Shown: positions 26,310-36,000 of the stretch, piece after piece
Position numbering within the stretch: position 1 is the first letter of the stretch
Layout: every line of letters starts with the position of its first letter
DNA from: Variovorax paradoxus
GTDB taxonomy: Bacteria; Pseudomonadota; Gammaproteobacteria; Burkholderiales; Burkholderiaceae_C
Direction: 5' to 3'
Length of the DNA: 64,000 nucleotides
NCBI RefSeq assembly: GCF_029919115.1
Contig: NZ_CP123990.1
Location: forward strand, 1,612,001-1,676,000
Program-made: the position numbers and the translations under genes
The notes under the pieces: generated by a model
The model's database searches: none
What the model saw: the letters and a program-made list of their open reading frames with translations, nothing else
Told to the model about the DNA's origin: nothing

Positions 26310-27704
26310 ATGAACGCCACTGCATCGCCCCCACTGCTGATCGGCTGCGCTGCCGGCTTTTCCGGCGACCGCACCGACGCGGCCGGGCCGGTGGTCGACA
26401 CGCTGATCGCCCGGCTGCAAGGCGGCCCCGCGGAACAACGCGCTTTCCTGATCTTCGAAACGCTGGCCGAGCGCACGCTCGCGCTCGCCCAACTGCGCCG
26501 CCAGGGCAACCCCGACGCGGGCTACGAGCCCTTGCTCGACGCCATGCTGCGGCCCGTGCTGGCACGGTGCCTGGCGCACGGCATTCGCATCGTGAGCAAC
26601 TTTGGCGCGGCCAACCCGCGCGCGGCGGCCCGCCACATTGCGCGCATGGCGCGCGAACTGGGTGCCGTTGCGCCGCGCATTGCGGTGGTGGAGGGCGACG
26701 ACCTTTCCGGCCCCGCACATCGCGCGCTGCTGCACGAAGCGCTTGGCGCGCAGATGGAGGGCCTCCGCATCGTCAGTGCCAACGCCTACATTGGCGCGGA
26801 GCCCATCGCCGCGGCGCTCGACGCGGGCGCACAGATCGTGGTGTGCGGCCGTGTGGCCGACCCGTCCCTTGCGGTTGGCCCGGCCATGTCGCACTTCGGC
26901 TGGCGTGCGGACGACTGGCACCGGTTGGGCCGTGCCACCATGGCCGGCCACTTGCTCGAATGCGGCGCGCAGGTCTGCGGCGGCTACTTTGCCGACCCCG
27001 GCTTCAAGGATGTACCGGGCCTTGAAAAAGTGGGCTTTCCTGTTGCGGAGATCGATGCCGACGGACGCTGCACCATCGGCAAGGCCGATGGCACCGGCGG
27101 GCTCGTGAGCGAGGCGACCGTGAAGGAGCAGCTGCTGTACGAGGTGCACGATCCGAGCGCCTACCTCACGCCCGACGTGGTGGCCGACATTGCCGAAGCA
27201 GAGGTCATCCAGCTGCCAGGGGCCGCGAATCGCGTGGCGCTCTCGGGCGTTCGCGGCCATGCACGGCCCAGCCACTACAAGGTGAATGTGTGCCACGAAG
27301 GCGGCTGGTTGGCCGAGGGCGAGATTTCTTATGCGGGTCCGCGCGCCGAGGCGCGTGCGCGCCTTGCGGCAGACGTGCTGCGCAGCCGGCTCGACGGCCT
27401 TGCGCTGCGCGTGGACCTGATCGGCGCGTTGAGCATTCTTGGCGACGACGGCGGCCGCATGCTCGCGGACACATCCGACACCGGCCTGCGTGACGTGCGG
27501 CTGCGCGTTGCGGCCGCGCATGCGGAGCGCGCACAGGCAGAGCGGCTTGCACGCGAAGTGATGGCGCTGTACACCTGCGGGCCCGCGGGCGGAGGCGGCG
27601 TGCGCACTGCGCTCACGCCGCGGCTCAATACCTTGTCGTGCCTGCTGCCGCGTGAAGCGGTGCCGGTGCGTTTCGAACTGCTCGGCGCGGAGGCCTTGGC
27701 ATGA
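26310..27704 (+). CDS. AtuA-like (DUF1446) acyclic-terpene-utilization family protein
   Basis: A 464-residue protein of the AtuA/DUF1446 family, named from the citronellol pathway of Pseudomonas but found in many carboxylate pathways; its reaction is not established. Recognisable parts are IGCAAGFSGDRTDAAGPVVD at the start, FETLAERTLALAQLRRQG, IVSNFGAANPRAAARHIARM, GAQIVVCGRVADPSLAVGP, and FADPGFKDVPGLEKVGFPVA. It overlaps the next gene by four bases (ATGA), so the two are coupled. Two starts are possible, ATG 26280 or 26310; the latter gives the usual short N-terminus. Flanking Bug receptors suggest uptake and breakdown of a carboxylic acid. Confidence 0.85.
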   Translation: MNATASPPLLIGCAAGFSGDRTDAAGPVVDTLIARLQGGPAEQRAFLIFETLAERTLALAQLRRQGNPDAGYEPLLDAMLRPVLARCLAHGIRIVSNFGAANPRAAARHIARMARELGAVAPRIAVVEGDDLSGPAHRALLHEALGAQMEGLRIVSANAYIGAEPIAAALDAGAQIVVCGRVADPSLAVGPAMSHFGWRADDWHRLGRATMAGHLLECGAQVCGGYFADPGFKDVPGLEKVGFPVAEIDADGRCTIGKADGTGGLVSEATVKEQLLYEVHDPSAYLTPDVVADIAEAEVIQLPGAANRVALSGVRGHARPSHYKVNVCHEGGWLAEGEISYAGPRAEARARLAADVLRSRLDGLALRVDLIGALSILGDDGGRMLADTSDTGLRDVRLRVAAAHAERAQAERLAREVMALYTCGPAGGGGVRTALTPRLNTLSCLLPREAVPVRFELLGAEALA

Positions 27705-28066
27705 ACACGCCGACAGACTTCATGGAAGTACCGCTCTATCGCGCCGCCCATGGCCGCACCGGCGACAAGGGCGACCGCTCCAACATCAGCGTCATCGCTT
27801 GGCATCCCGATCTTTACCCCATGCTGGCCGAACAGCTCACGCCGGAAAGCGTAGCCGCGCAGTTCCGCCACCGCGCGCCTGCGCGGGTGCAGCGCTTCTT
27901 GCTGCCCAGGCTGCATGCGATGAACTTCGTGCTCGATGCGGTGCTCGACGGCGGCGTCAACGATGCCCTCAACCTCGATGCGCACGGGAAGGCGCTCTCG
28001 TTCCTGCTGCTGGACATGCCCATCCGAGTGCCACGCCCGCTTGTGCCGCTGCTGGCGGGGCAATAG
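27701..28066 (+). CDS. AtuA-associated small domain protein
   Basis: A 121-residue protein with LYRAAHGRTGDKGDRSNISV near the N-terminus, the signature of the domain found C-terminally fused to AtuA in other bacteria. Here it is a separate gene whose ATG overlaps the upstream stop. It probably works in a complex with the AtuA-like protein. The TGDKG motif suggests a phosphate- or CoA-binding turn, which is an inference. A Bug receptor gene follows after 46 bases. Confidence 0.83.
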   Translation: MNTPTDFMEVPLYRAAHGRTGDKGDRSNISVIAWHPDLYPMLAEQLTPESVAAQFRHRAPARVQRFLLPRLHAMNFVLDAVLDGGVNDALNLDAHGKALSFLLLDMPIRVPRPLVPLLAGQ

Positions 28067-28112
28067 CGGCAATCCGATTCTTTTCTTCACCCATCCATCC
28101 GGAGACAAAACA

Positions 28113-29081
28113 ATGAAACGACGTTCCCTGACTCTTTCGGCCGCCGCACTGGCCCTGGCGCCGCTGCTTGGCCACGCGCAGCAGGCCTTTCCAGAAAAGC
28201 CCATCACCTTCGTGGTGCCCTTTGCGGCCGGCACGGCCACCGACCAGATTGCCCGTGCGCTGGGCAACAGCATCACGGCCGAAACGAAGCAGCCGGTCGT
28301 CATCGACAACAAGGCCGGCGCCAGCGGCTTCATCGCCTCGCAGCAGGTGGCCAAGGCTGCCGCCGACGGCTACACGGTGCTGATCACCACCAACACCACG
28401 CACGCCGCCAACGAGCACCTCTTCAAGAAGTTGCCGTACGACCCGGTGAAAGACTTTGCGCCCATCGCCGCGCTGGGCAAGGGCGGGCAGATCATGGTGG
28501 TGAACCCTTCGTTCCCGGCCAAGAGCGTGGCCGAGTTCGTGGCGCTCGCAAAGAAGGAGCCCGGCAAGTACAGCTTCGGCAGCGGCAGTTCGTCCAGCCG
28601 CATGGCGGGCGAACTGCTGCAGCAGATGGCAGACATCAAGCTGCTGCACGTGCCCTACAAGAGCAACACGCTGGCCGTTACCGACCTGCTGGGCGGGCAG
28701 ATCCACATGATGATCACCGACGCGGCCACCGGCCTGCCGCAGGTCAAGGGCGGCAAGCTGCGCGCGCTGGGTGTTTCGAGCGCCGCGCGTTCGCCGCTGG
28801 CGCCTGACGTGCCCACCATTTCAGAGGCTGGCGTGAAAGGCTATGAAATGGGCTACTGGTTTGCAGCCTATGCGCCCGCAAAGACACCGCCGGCGGTGGT
28901 CAAGCGGCTTAACGAACTGCTGGTGAAAGCGGCAAAGAGCGAGTCGGCCAAGACGGCGTTCTATGAGCCCACCGGCACCGAGGTGTTCACCACTTCGCCG
29001 GCAGAGCTCGCCAAGTTCCAGACTGCGGAGTCGCAGAAGTGGGGCCGAATCGTCAAGGCTGCCGGCATCGAGGCGGAGTAA
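28113..29081 (+). CDS. Bug/TctC-family extracytoplasmic solute receptor
   Basis: A 322-residue periplasmic binding protein. Signal peptide: MKRRSLTLSAAALALAPLLG, then HAQQ. The mature protein has FPEKPITFVVPFAAGTATDQ, VIDNKAGASGFIASQQVAKA and HVPYKSNTLAVTDLLGGQIH, all standard Bug features. It is the third gene of the AtuA-like operon and a paralogue of the receptor at 25266. GGAGACAAAACA precedes ATG 28113. The ligand is unknown; the association with AtuA-type genes suggests a branched or cyclic carboxylate. Confidence 0.9.
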   Translation: MKRRSLTLSAAALALAPLLGHAQQAFPEKPITFVVPFAAGTATDQIARALGNSITAETKQPVVIDNKAGASGFIASQQVAKAAADGYTVLITTNTTHAANEHLFKKLPYDPVKDFAPIAALGKGGQIMVVNPSFPAKSVAEFVALAKKEPGKYSFGSGSSSSRMAGELLQQMADIKLLHVPYKSNTLAVTDLLGGQIHMMITDAATGLPQVKGGKLRALGVSSAARSPLAPDVPTISEAGVKGYEMGYWFAAYAPAKTPPAVVKRLNELLVKAAKSESAKTAFYEPTGTEVFTTSPAELAKFQTAESQKWGRIVKAAGIEAE

Positions 29082-29120
29082 CTGGGGTAGGGCAGCGGCG
29101 CCGCCTTGGTGGTGTCGCTG

Positions 29121-29921
29121 CTAGCGCAGGTTCTCGCACTTCTTCGGTACGGTGTGCACCGCAAAGCCCGATTCGCCCGGCGCAATTTCATCGCGCAGCG
29201 TGAGTGCGGGGATGTCGTAGTCGCCGAAGTTCTGCGGGCGAAACGGAATCGGCTCCGTCGTCCACAGCGTGTCGAGGCGGCGGCCGAGTTCTTCCGTGAT
29301 TCTTGCGTAGGCGGCAGCATCGACCTTGCCGGTGCGGTAGACCACATAGGGCGGCAGCACGTCGAATCCCGGGTAGTACAGCACCCCGTGGTGAATGGGA
29401 AACAGCAGGTCTTCCATCGGCCCGTTGATGCCGCGGGCACTGTAGTGCGAAGCCCAGCCACCGGTGGTAACCACCAGCATCGCGCGCTTGCCGCTCATCA
29501 CCCCCTGGCCGAAGCGGTCGCCCCAATGCGTGTCGGAGTGCTCGCCCACGCCATAGGCAAAGCCATAGGCGTAGACCCGGTCGATCCATCCCTTGAGAAT
29601 GGCCGGCATCGTGTACCACCACATCGGAAACTGAAAGATCACGGCGTCCGCCCACAGCAGCTTGGCCTGCTCGGTAGCCACGTCATCGGGCTGGGTGCCG
29701 GCCTCGAATGCCCGCAAAGAGTCGGTCACCGGATCGAAATGCGCACCGGGTTCGATGTGCGAGAAATCGTCCGCGTCGAGCGTCGCTTTCCATCGCATGG
29801 CGTACAGGTCGGACACGCGCACTTCGTGCCCGGATTGCGCGAGGCGCTCCACCATGAACTGCTTGAGCGATCCGTTGAGTGAGCGAGGCTCGGGATGGGC
29901 ATGAACTAGAAGAATTTTCAC
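29121..29921 (-). CDS. Flavodoxin-fold NAD(P)H:quinone oxidoreductase
   Basis: A 266-residue member of the NQO/MdaB-like family. The FMN/FAD-binding N-terminus is VKILLVHAHPEPRSLNGSL. The core includes WADAVIFQFPMWWYTMPAIL, KGWIDRVYAYGFAYG and MLVVTTGGWASHYSARGING. These enzymes reduce quinones or nitro/azo compounds with NAD(P)H in the cytosol. The GTG at 29921 puts the start exactly at the conserved KILLVHAHPEP; an ATG at 29951 would add ten residues, and neither has a good ribosome site. A divergent LysR gene begins 86 bases upstream and probably controls it. Confidence 0.85.
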   Translation of the reverse strand: MKILLVHAHPEPRSLNGSLKQFMVERLAQSGHEVRVSDLYAMRWKATLDADDFSHIEPGAHFDPVTDSLRAFEAGTQPDDVATEQAKLLWADAVIFQFPMWWYTMPAILKGWIDRVYAYGFAYGVGEHSDTHWGDRFGQGVMSGKRAMLVVTTGGWASHYSARGINGPMEDLLFPIHHGVLYYPGFDVLPPYVVYRTGKVDAAAYARITEELGRRLDTLWTTEPIPFRPQNFGDYDIPALTLRDEIAPGESGFAVHTVPKKCENLR

Positions 29922-29978
29922 GGCTGCATGTTGTGTTGAATGACGATGCATGCAGGTTAGGGACGGTCGAGCTATATT

Positions 29979-30000
29979 GGAAATGAATATTCAAAATTCC
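29979..30000. promoter_or_regulatory. LysR operator candidate between divergent genes
   Basis: GGAAATGAATATTCAAAATTCC is a dyad with the perfect core TGAATATTCA (29984-29993) and matching GGAA/TTCC ends. It sits 8 bases before the GTG start of the LysR gene in an AT-rich patch of the divergent promoter. LysR proteins usually bind T-N11-A dyads here, but the assignment is positional only. Confidence 0.45.
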
Positions 30001-30007
30001 AGGAATA

Positions 30008-30904
30008 GTGTTGAACAATTTCAACCGGCTCGACCTCAACCTTCTGCTCACGCTCGACGTGCTGCTGGCGGAGCGCAGCGTCACGCGTGCCGCCCAGCGC
30101 CTCAACCTCTCGCAACCTTCGGTCAGCGTGCAGCTCGCCAAGCTGCGCGAGGTGTTCAAAGATCCGTTGCTGGTGCCCGCGCAGCGCGGCATGCGGCCCA
30201 CCGCGCGCGCGGACGAGCTGCGCGGGCCGCTGCGCGAAGCGCTGGAGTCGCTGGGCCGCGCGGTCGCGCCTACCAAGCCTTTCGATCCGGCGGAGGCCAC
30301 CACCACCTGGCGCGTGGCCGCCGCCGACTATGCCGAGTCGGCCATTCTTCTGCCGGTGCTCGCGGGGCTGCGCGCCGCGGCGCCAAATACCCGCCTGGCT
30401 GTGGTGGAGGCAGTGCCCTCTCGCATGGCCCGGCAGCTGGAGCAGGGAGAGATCGATTTGTTCTTTCACACCAGCGTGGGTGCGCCGCCGGGCCTGCACC
30501 GGCGGGTGCTGTTCAACGAACGCTATGTGCTTGCCGGCCGCGCCGGCCATCCGCGCCTGAAGCGGCGGCCCACGCTCGCGCAGTTCTGTGCGCTGGAGCA
30601 CGTGGTGGTGTCGCTGGGCGGCGGTGGCTTCATCGGGCCCACGGACGAGGCGCTGGCCGAGAAGGGCCTGGAGCGGCGCGTGGTGCTGTCGGTGCCGCAC
30701 TTTCTTTTCATGATGTCGGCGCTGGCCGCCACCGACATGGTTGCGATGCTGCCCGAGCGGTTGGCGCGCGGTGCGCCGGGGCTCCGGGTGGTGGAGGCGC
30801 CGCTGGAGGTGCCGGGCTACGAGATGGCCATGCTCTGGCATGAGCGCCGGCATCGCGACGCGGGGCACCGCTGGCTGCGCGAGCGGATTGCCGAAAGCCT
30901 GTGA
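30008..30904 (+). CDS. LysR-family transcriptional regulator
   Basis: A 298-residue regulator. The N-terminal winged helix is LDLNLLLTLDVLLAERSVTR followed by AAQRLNLSQPSVSVQLAKLR, with the NodD-like acidic/aromatic N-terminus NNFNRLDLNLL. The effector domain (residues 90-295) begins WRVAAADYAESAILLPVLAG. This subgroup (PcpR/NahR/LinR-like) often responds to aromatic compounds. It is divergent from the quinone oxidoreductase gene, its most likely target. The GTG at 30008 follows AGGAAT closely. Confidence 0.9.
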   Translation: MLNNFNRLDLNLLLTLDVLLAERSVTRAAQRLNLSQPSVSVQLAKLREVFKDPLLVPAQRGMRPTARADELRGPLREALESLGRAVAPTKPFDPAEATTTWRVAAADYAESAILLPVLAGLRAAAPNTRLAVVEAVPSRMARQLEQGEIDLFFHTSVGAPPGLHRRVLFNERYVLAGRAGHPRLKRRPTLAQFCALEHVVVSLGGGGFIGPTDEALAEKGLERRVVLSVPHFLFMMSALAATDMVAMLPERLARGAPGLRVVEAPLEVPGYEMAMLWHERRHRDAGHRWLRERIAESL

Positions 30905-30927
30905 ACGGCAACCGCTCGCAGAAAGAA

Positions 30928-31281
30928 CTACGCCCGCAGAATCTTCTCCATCGCCTTGCCTTTGGCAAGCTCGTCGATCAGCTTGTCCAGCTGCCGGATC
31001 TTCTGCATCAGCGGGTCGTCGATCTCTTCAACGCGAACACCGCACACCATGCCCTTGATGAGCGACCTGTTCGGATGAACGGCGGGGGCTTGCGCGAAGA
31101 AGGTTTCAAAGTTGTTCGCCTGTTCGATCTGCCGCTGCAGCCCGGGCATGTCATAGCCCGTCAGCCAGCAAATGATCCGATCGACTTCGTCTTTCGTCCG
31201 GCCCTTGCGCTCGGCCTTTTGAACGTACAAGGGATAGACCTTGGCAAAGGCCATCGTGAAGAACGACTGCCGGGGCGCCAT
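30928..31281 (-). CDS. DUF2200 protein
   Basis: A 117-residue protein of the DUF2200 family, identified by [20 protein letters not shown] followed by [18 protein letters not shown], then [20 protein letters not shown]. The family is small, cytosolic and uncharacterised. The ATG at 31281 lies 7 bases after the stop of the SRPBCC gene, with GAGAAAG just before it, so the pair is cotranscribed. It is convergent with the LysR gene. Confidence 0.9.
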   Translation of the reverse strand: MAPRQSFFTMAFAKVYPLYVQKAERKGRTKDEVDRIICWLTGYDMPGLQRQIEQANNFETFFAQAPAVHPNRSLIKGMVCGVRVEEIDDPLMQKIRQLDKLIDELAKGKAMEKILRA

Positions 31282-31288
31282 CGCTTTC

Positions 31289-31735
31289 TCAACCCGGAAT
31301 ATCGGGCTCGACCAGTTGGGCCAGCGCAACCAGTGACTCCTGCCAGCCCAGGTAGCACATCTCGGCGGGAATCACTTCGGGAATGCCTTCCTGCACGACG
31401 GAGATTTCAGTGCCGCAAGACACACGCGTCAGCGTGACGGTGGTCTTCATGGTGCCCGGCAGGTTGGGGTCGTCGAACGCGGCATCGTAGGCAATGCGCT
31501 CCCCCGGCACCAGCTCGAGGTATTTGCCGCCGAACGAGTGGCTGTGGCCGGTGCCAAAGTTGGTGAACGACATGCGCCAAGCACCGCCGACCACTGGCTC
31601 CATGCTGTGGACCTTGCCGGTAAACCCGAAGGGCGGCAGCCAGCGCTCGAACGCGGCGGGGTCGGTAAAAGCGCGGTAGAGCCGCTCTGGCGGGGTGCGC
31701 AGCACGCGGTGCAGGCGGATTGTGTTGGTAGCCAT
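31289..31735 (-). CDS. SRPBCC (AHSA1-like) family protein
   Basis: A 148-residue START/Bet v1-like protein. [20 protein letters not shown] at the N-terminus, [20 protein letters not shown], and [20 protein letters not shown] at the C-terminus are standard for the AHSA1/polyketide-cyclase-like subgroup. It forms a hydrophobic ligand cavity; no substrate is known. It leads a two-gene unit with DUF2200, and similar pairs with a LuxR or ArsR regulator are common. GGAGAACACACC precedes ATG 31735. Confidence 0.88.
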   Translation of the reverse strand: MATNTIRLHRVLRTPPERLYRAFTDPAAFERWLPPFGFTGKVHSMEPVVGGAWRMSFTNFGTGHSHSFGGKYLELVPGERIAYDAAFDDPNLPGTMKTTVTLTRVSCGTEISVVQEGIPEVIPAEMCYLGWQESLVALAQLVEPDIPG

Positions 31736-31902
31736 GGTGTGTTCTCCTGAGGTGCAGAGGAAGACCCTCCACAGGCACGACGAACGAGCCCGAGGAAGAT
31801 CGACACGACATTTGTGGATTATTTTCGAAACCCAGTGGCCCGGCCGATGGTATCCACCGGCGAGAGTATTGCCCGCTCAGATGACAGTCGGACCGGCTTT
31901 CT

Positions 31903-32790
31903 TCAGCAAGCGCGGAGTTCCGCGTGCCCGGGCCGGGCAAGATGCCAGCGCCGGCTGTGCTGCCCCTGCTTCGCAAACACATGGGCCAGGTGTTTCTTGA
32001 CCGTGTTCACGCTGATGCCGAGTTGCTCGGCGATCTGCTTGTTGGACATGTCCCGGTGCATCAGCGACAGCACCTCGTCCTCCCGGGCGGTCAGGGGGAT
32101 TGTGGGCGGAGGCGCAGCCAACGCCGGTCGCCCGCCAGCCGCCGCGAGCCGCAGCACCGACAGGTAGAGCGCCTGCAACACCTGGTTCGGAAAGCCGAGC
32201 GTGCCCGACAGAACGGCATCGAGCGATTCAGCGAACTGCTCCGCGCCCGCTCCCCATTCGACACAGCCGCGAGCCCGGATGCGGATTGCCGCATCCAGCC
32301 CTTCCGCCGAGGGCTGATCCCATCCAAGAAGCCAGTCGGTTCCTGGAAAGCGACGGCGCAGATCGTCCAGTTGAGTGATTCCCTCTGCCGGAATCAGCGC
32401 GATGTCGACCAGCAGCAGGCGAGGCACGCGATCCCGGCAACTGGCTTCCAGGCCCGCAAGGCTGTCCAGTCCCGCGTGCTCGACCCGGTACATGCGGCCG
32501 CCGCGGTGCCTTGAGGCCAGGAGGCCTGGGCCGAACAGTGCCGATGCACGGCTGGGGCTCGATGCAATCAGCACTGAAACCCCGCTGTCGAACGAAGAGT
32601 GCGGCAATGCATCGCGCGGCAAAGCGTCGAGTGGTGGAGAAGTGGGGATCTTTAGCCAGGCGGACCGTACCGGCGTGCGCGGCGCAGGCAGCGCAAACAG
32701 CGACAGCGGGCGAGCGTCCTGCGCGAGTGGCTGCGAATCTGCGGGCCGAGCAGGTTCCGCCCCCGCGGACGAGCGTGGGACTTGGTCCAT
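31903..32790 (-). CDS. LuxR-type response regulator upstream of the type I secretion locus
   Basis: A 295-residue protein. The first 70 residues are a Pro/Ala-rich extension without a known domain. Residues 71-205 resemble a receiver domain (VSVLIASSPS, then RLLLVDIALIPAEG with Asp about residue 129 at the phosphorylation position). Residues 225-290 are a LuxR/FixJ helix-turn-helix: PLTAREDEVLSLMHRDMSNK, then QIAEQLGISVNTVKKHLAHV. It is divergent from the large secreted-protein gene and is the obvious candidate regulator of that locus. No partner histidine kinase gene is nearby. Confidence 0.85.
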   Translation of the reverse strand: MDQVPRSSAGAEPARPADSQPLAQDARPLSLFALPAPRTPVRSAWLKIPTSPPLDALPRDALPHSSFDSGVSVLIASSPSRASALFGPGLLASRHRGGRMYRVEHAGLDSLAGLEASCRDRVPRLLLVDIALIPAEGITQLDDLRRRFPGTDWLLGWDQPSAEGLDAAIRIRARGCVEWGAGAEQFAESLDAVLSGTLGFPNQVLQALYLSVLRLAAAGGRPALAAPPPTIPLTAREDEVLSLMHRDMSNKQIAEQLGISVNTVKKHLAHVFAKQGQHSRRWHLARPGHAELRAC

Positions 32791-33091
32791 GTTTCCCCCG
32801 GGGTGCTTGTTGGGTGCACCGTTAAATTAATGATAAAGGGTTACACGATTTCAAGATCGATCCCCGACTGTTGCAAGGTATCGAGATGTACGGCGGCACA
32901 TGACGGGGTGAATGAGACAGCGCGTCATCCTTTGGGTGACAACTTTTATCCTATGGACAGTCCGCGGGCACGCGGTTCAGCATCGTCTCCCCTTTGCTGA
33001 TATGTGAACCTGGATCAAAGCCAGCCAACGCACCTCGTTCGGAGTTGCGCCGTTCCCGTCGGCCGTTTCTTTCCTAACCCAAGGAGCGTTT
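32791..33091. promoter_or_regulatory. Divergent promoter region of the type I secretion locus
   Basis: These 301 bases separate the LuxR-type regulator from the secreted-protein gene. The part at 32820-32960 is distinctly AT-richer than the surroundings (for example GTTAAATTAATGATAAAGGG), as expected for promoters and for binding of nucleoid proteins. AAGGAG lies eight bases before the downstream ATG. No exact operator could be identified. Confidence 0.5.
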
Positions 33092-36000
33092 ATGCCCGCG
33101 CTAAACATCACGGCCGGTTCGACCGTCACCCTGGACGAGTCCGTCAATCTGCAGAACCTTGCCGCCACGCCCGGCGTTGCAGGCGACAGCAACGACAACG
33201 ACCTGCTGGCAAGTTCGCTTCCCACCGCCTTCAGCGGACGCCTCACGGCCCAGGGCGTTGGGACCGCCATCAACGCCGCCCTGAGCGGCTATGACGGAAC
33301 CAACACCGGCATCAGCGCATTCACGTTCAGCGTATCCGGCGCGGTCACCGATCTTTCTTTCACGGACTCGAGCGGCGTTGCGCTCAATGGCTTGGACAGC
33401 GGGCTCAATACCGCCGATGGCGAAGACATCTTCCTGTTCACCGACCCGACCAACAACAACGTGGTCTATGGGAAGACCGCGCTCAATGCCGTCGTGTTTG
33501 CAGCTTACCTGGAAGAAACGGGAACCCCGGTCACGGGTGCCAAGATCTGGATGGTCCAGTACGAAGCCATAACAAACCTCGACGGGACCAACGCCGACGA
33601 TCCGGTCAACCTGACCGGCAAGGTCTTCGTCAGCGTCAGCCAGGATTCGGAGTTCAACCTTGCAGGTGCGCCATCGGGCCAGAACCTGTTCCTGATGTTC
33701 ACCAAGACCGACCCGGCGATCGTCGACGGCCGGATTCAGGGCGTGACGATCATCGCGACCGGGAAGGACCCGGCAAACCAGTCGGGGGCCAGTTCCGCCA
33801 GCACCGCCGACGATATCAACATTTCGACCGGCGACACGATCAACACCAGCAAGGCTGGCGGTCCGACCACCTTCGGCACCAACAGCCAGATGATCACCGA
33901 GCAGGAGGGCATTCGCTTCACCTTCGTGACCGGCGCCCGAGCCGACGTCACCATTCCGGACCTGGACCAGAACGAGGCCGACCTGGAGTCGAACATCGAC
34001 TTCACCGGCATGTTCGGAGCAAGAACGGCCGACTTCGACGTGGTGCAGCTGCAAAGCGGAAAGACGGCCCAGGTCAAGGTCACCGCGTACAGCACGGCGG
34101 TCGAGTCCGGCAACAGCTTCATCGACGGTTATGCGGGCGACCAGATGATCTCGATCACCGGCGTGCGCGTGCTCGACTCCGTGACGGGGGCGGCGCTGGA
34201 AAGCTACTCGAACGGCGCAGAGGGCGCGCTGAGCTCGGCCATCGTCATCAGCGTCGTCGGCGGCGTGGCGATGATCACCGGGGTCAAGGCCGGCTACTCG
34301 ATCGAATACACCACTTCGGCGGACCACAACCGCGTGCTTATCGAGAACGGAGCAGCCCTCAACGCATCGGGCAACACCCATGCGGATTTCGACATTGGCG
34401 GCTTCAGGCTGCTGCAGGTTTCCGCCGCGACGGCGGAGATCGGCTCGATGATGGTTTTTGAAGACGACGGCCCGTCGATTGCGATGGCCGCGCCCACGGA
34501 CACCACCAACGTCAACACGCAAGACGCAGACACCATCGGCGCCAACACAGACTCGGCCACGGAAAATTTTGCAGGCGCATTCACCACCGGTTCGAGCAGC
34601 TATGGCACCGATGGAGCGGGCTCCACCAATTCGGCCTTCGCGCTGGGCGTGAAGACGCAGGGCGGGGATTCGGCGCTCAAGAGCGATGGCGCAACCATCT
34701 ACCTGTACCTCATTGGCGGCAAGGTCTTGGGTTCTACCTCTGCGGTCGAAGCCAGCGTAGGAGTGGCCAACACCATTTTCGACCTGGCCGTGAGCGCTGG
34801 CGGCTCGGTAACGCTGCGGCAGTTTGCCGAGATCGACCATGCGCCGCCTGGCGTCTCGTCGAACTACGCCAACCAGGAAGCCGCAATGGCCGACGACCTG
34901 GTGACGCTGACCGGCTCGGTAACGCTGACCGACCGGGACGGCGACACGGCCACCGATTCGAAGGTGCTCAATATCGGCGCCAACATCAGGTTCGACGACG
35001 ACGGCCCGTCCGTCGTGCTGGCCACGCCCGCGGACGCCACCAACGTCGGCACGCAAGATGCCGACACCATTGGCGCGAACGCCGACTCCGCGGTGCAGGA
35101 TTTCTCGGGCGCCTTCGGCGTGACTTCGAGCGGCTACGGTGCCGACGGGGCGGGCTCCACCGCATCGGTTTTCGCGCTCGGCCTTTCCACGCCGGGCGGG
35201 GCCTCGGGGCTCACGAGCGACGGCGGCTCCATCAAGCTGTACCTGGTGAGCGGGAGCGTCGTCGGCTCGACGGCCGCCAGCGCCGGTGCCATCACCGCAG
35301 ACAACACTATCTTCGACCTGGCAGTGAGCGCAACCGGATCGGTAACGCTGCGGCAGTTTGCAGAAATCGATCATGCGCTGCCTGGCGTGTCGTCCAACTA
35401 CGCGGCCCAGCAAGCCTCGATGGTCGACACCCTGGTCACGCTCACCAACACCGTCACGCTCACAGACGGCGACGGCGACACGGCAAGCGATTCGAAGGTG
35501 CTCAACATCGGTGCCAACATCAAGTTCGACGACCACGGCCCCACGGTGACCTCGATCTCCGACCTCGTCGGCGCGAACGACGGGCAGCCGATTGCCGGAA
35601 CCTACAACTTCCTTGTGGGCGCCGACGACGTGGACAACGCTTCGACCGACGGCATCGTGCTGAACAGCCTGGCGGGCACAACCGCAGGCGGCAGGCCAAT
35701 CACCGATGCGGCCGTTGCGCACTTTGCCGAAGACGCCACCACGGTCACCTATCACTTCAGCTTCAACTACTACGCCGGTCCAACCTCGACCACCATGCAG
35801 GCGGCAACGGGCTCGGTGGTCTTCAACAAGCTGGACGGCACCTATTCATTCGACCTGGACCAGGTCTTTGGAGGGCAAACCACCTTTTCGACAAGCGCGC
35901 CGCTGGCCTCCTTCAACTACGACACCGAAGGCAACAACTCGCCGGAGATCGTGGTCCAGCAGTACAGCAGCAACTTCTTCGGCGTGCTTTCCGCCAGGGC

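Noticed and set aside
34458..35526. Regular repeats as a possible CRISPR array
   Set aside because: The units are 535 bp, coding and in frame with the surrounding protein; there are no short spaced repeats.
33101..35755. 884-codon open frame on the minus strand opposite the secreted-protein gene
   Set aside because: It mirrors the codon structure of the repeat-rich plus-strand gene, is His/Arg/Val-rich without domains, and carries the same repeats as antisense. High GC makes such shadow frames common.
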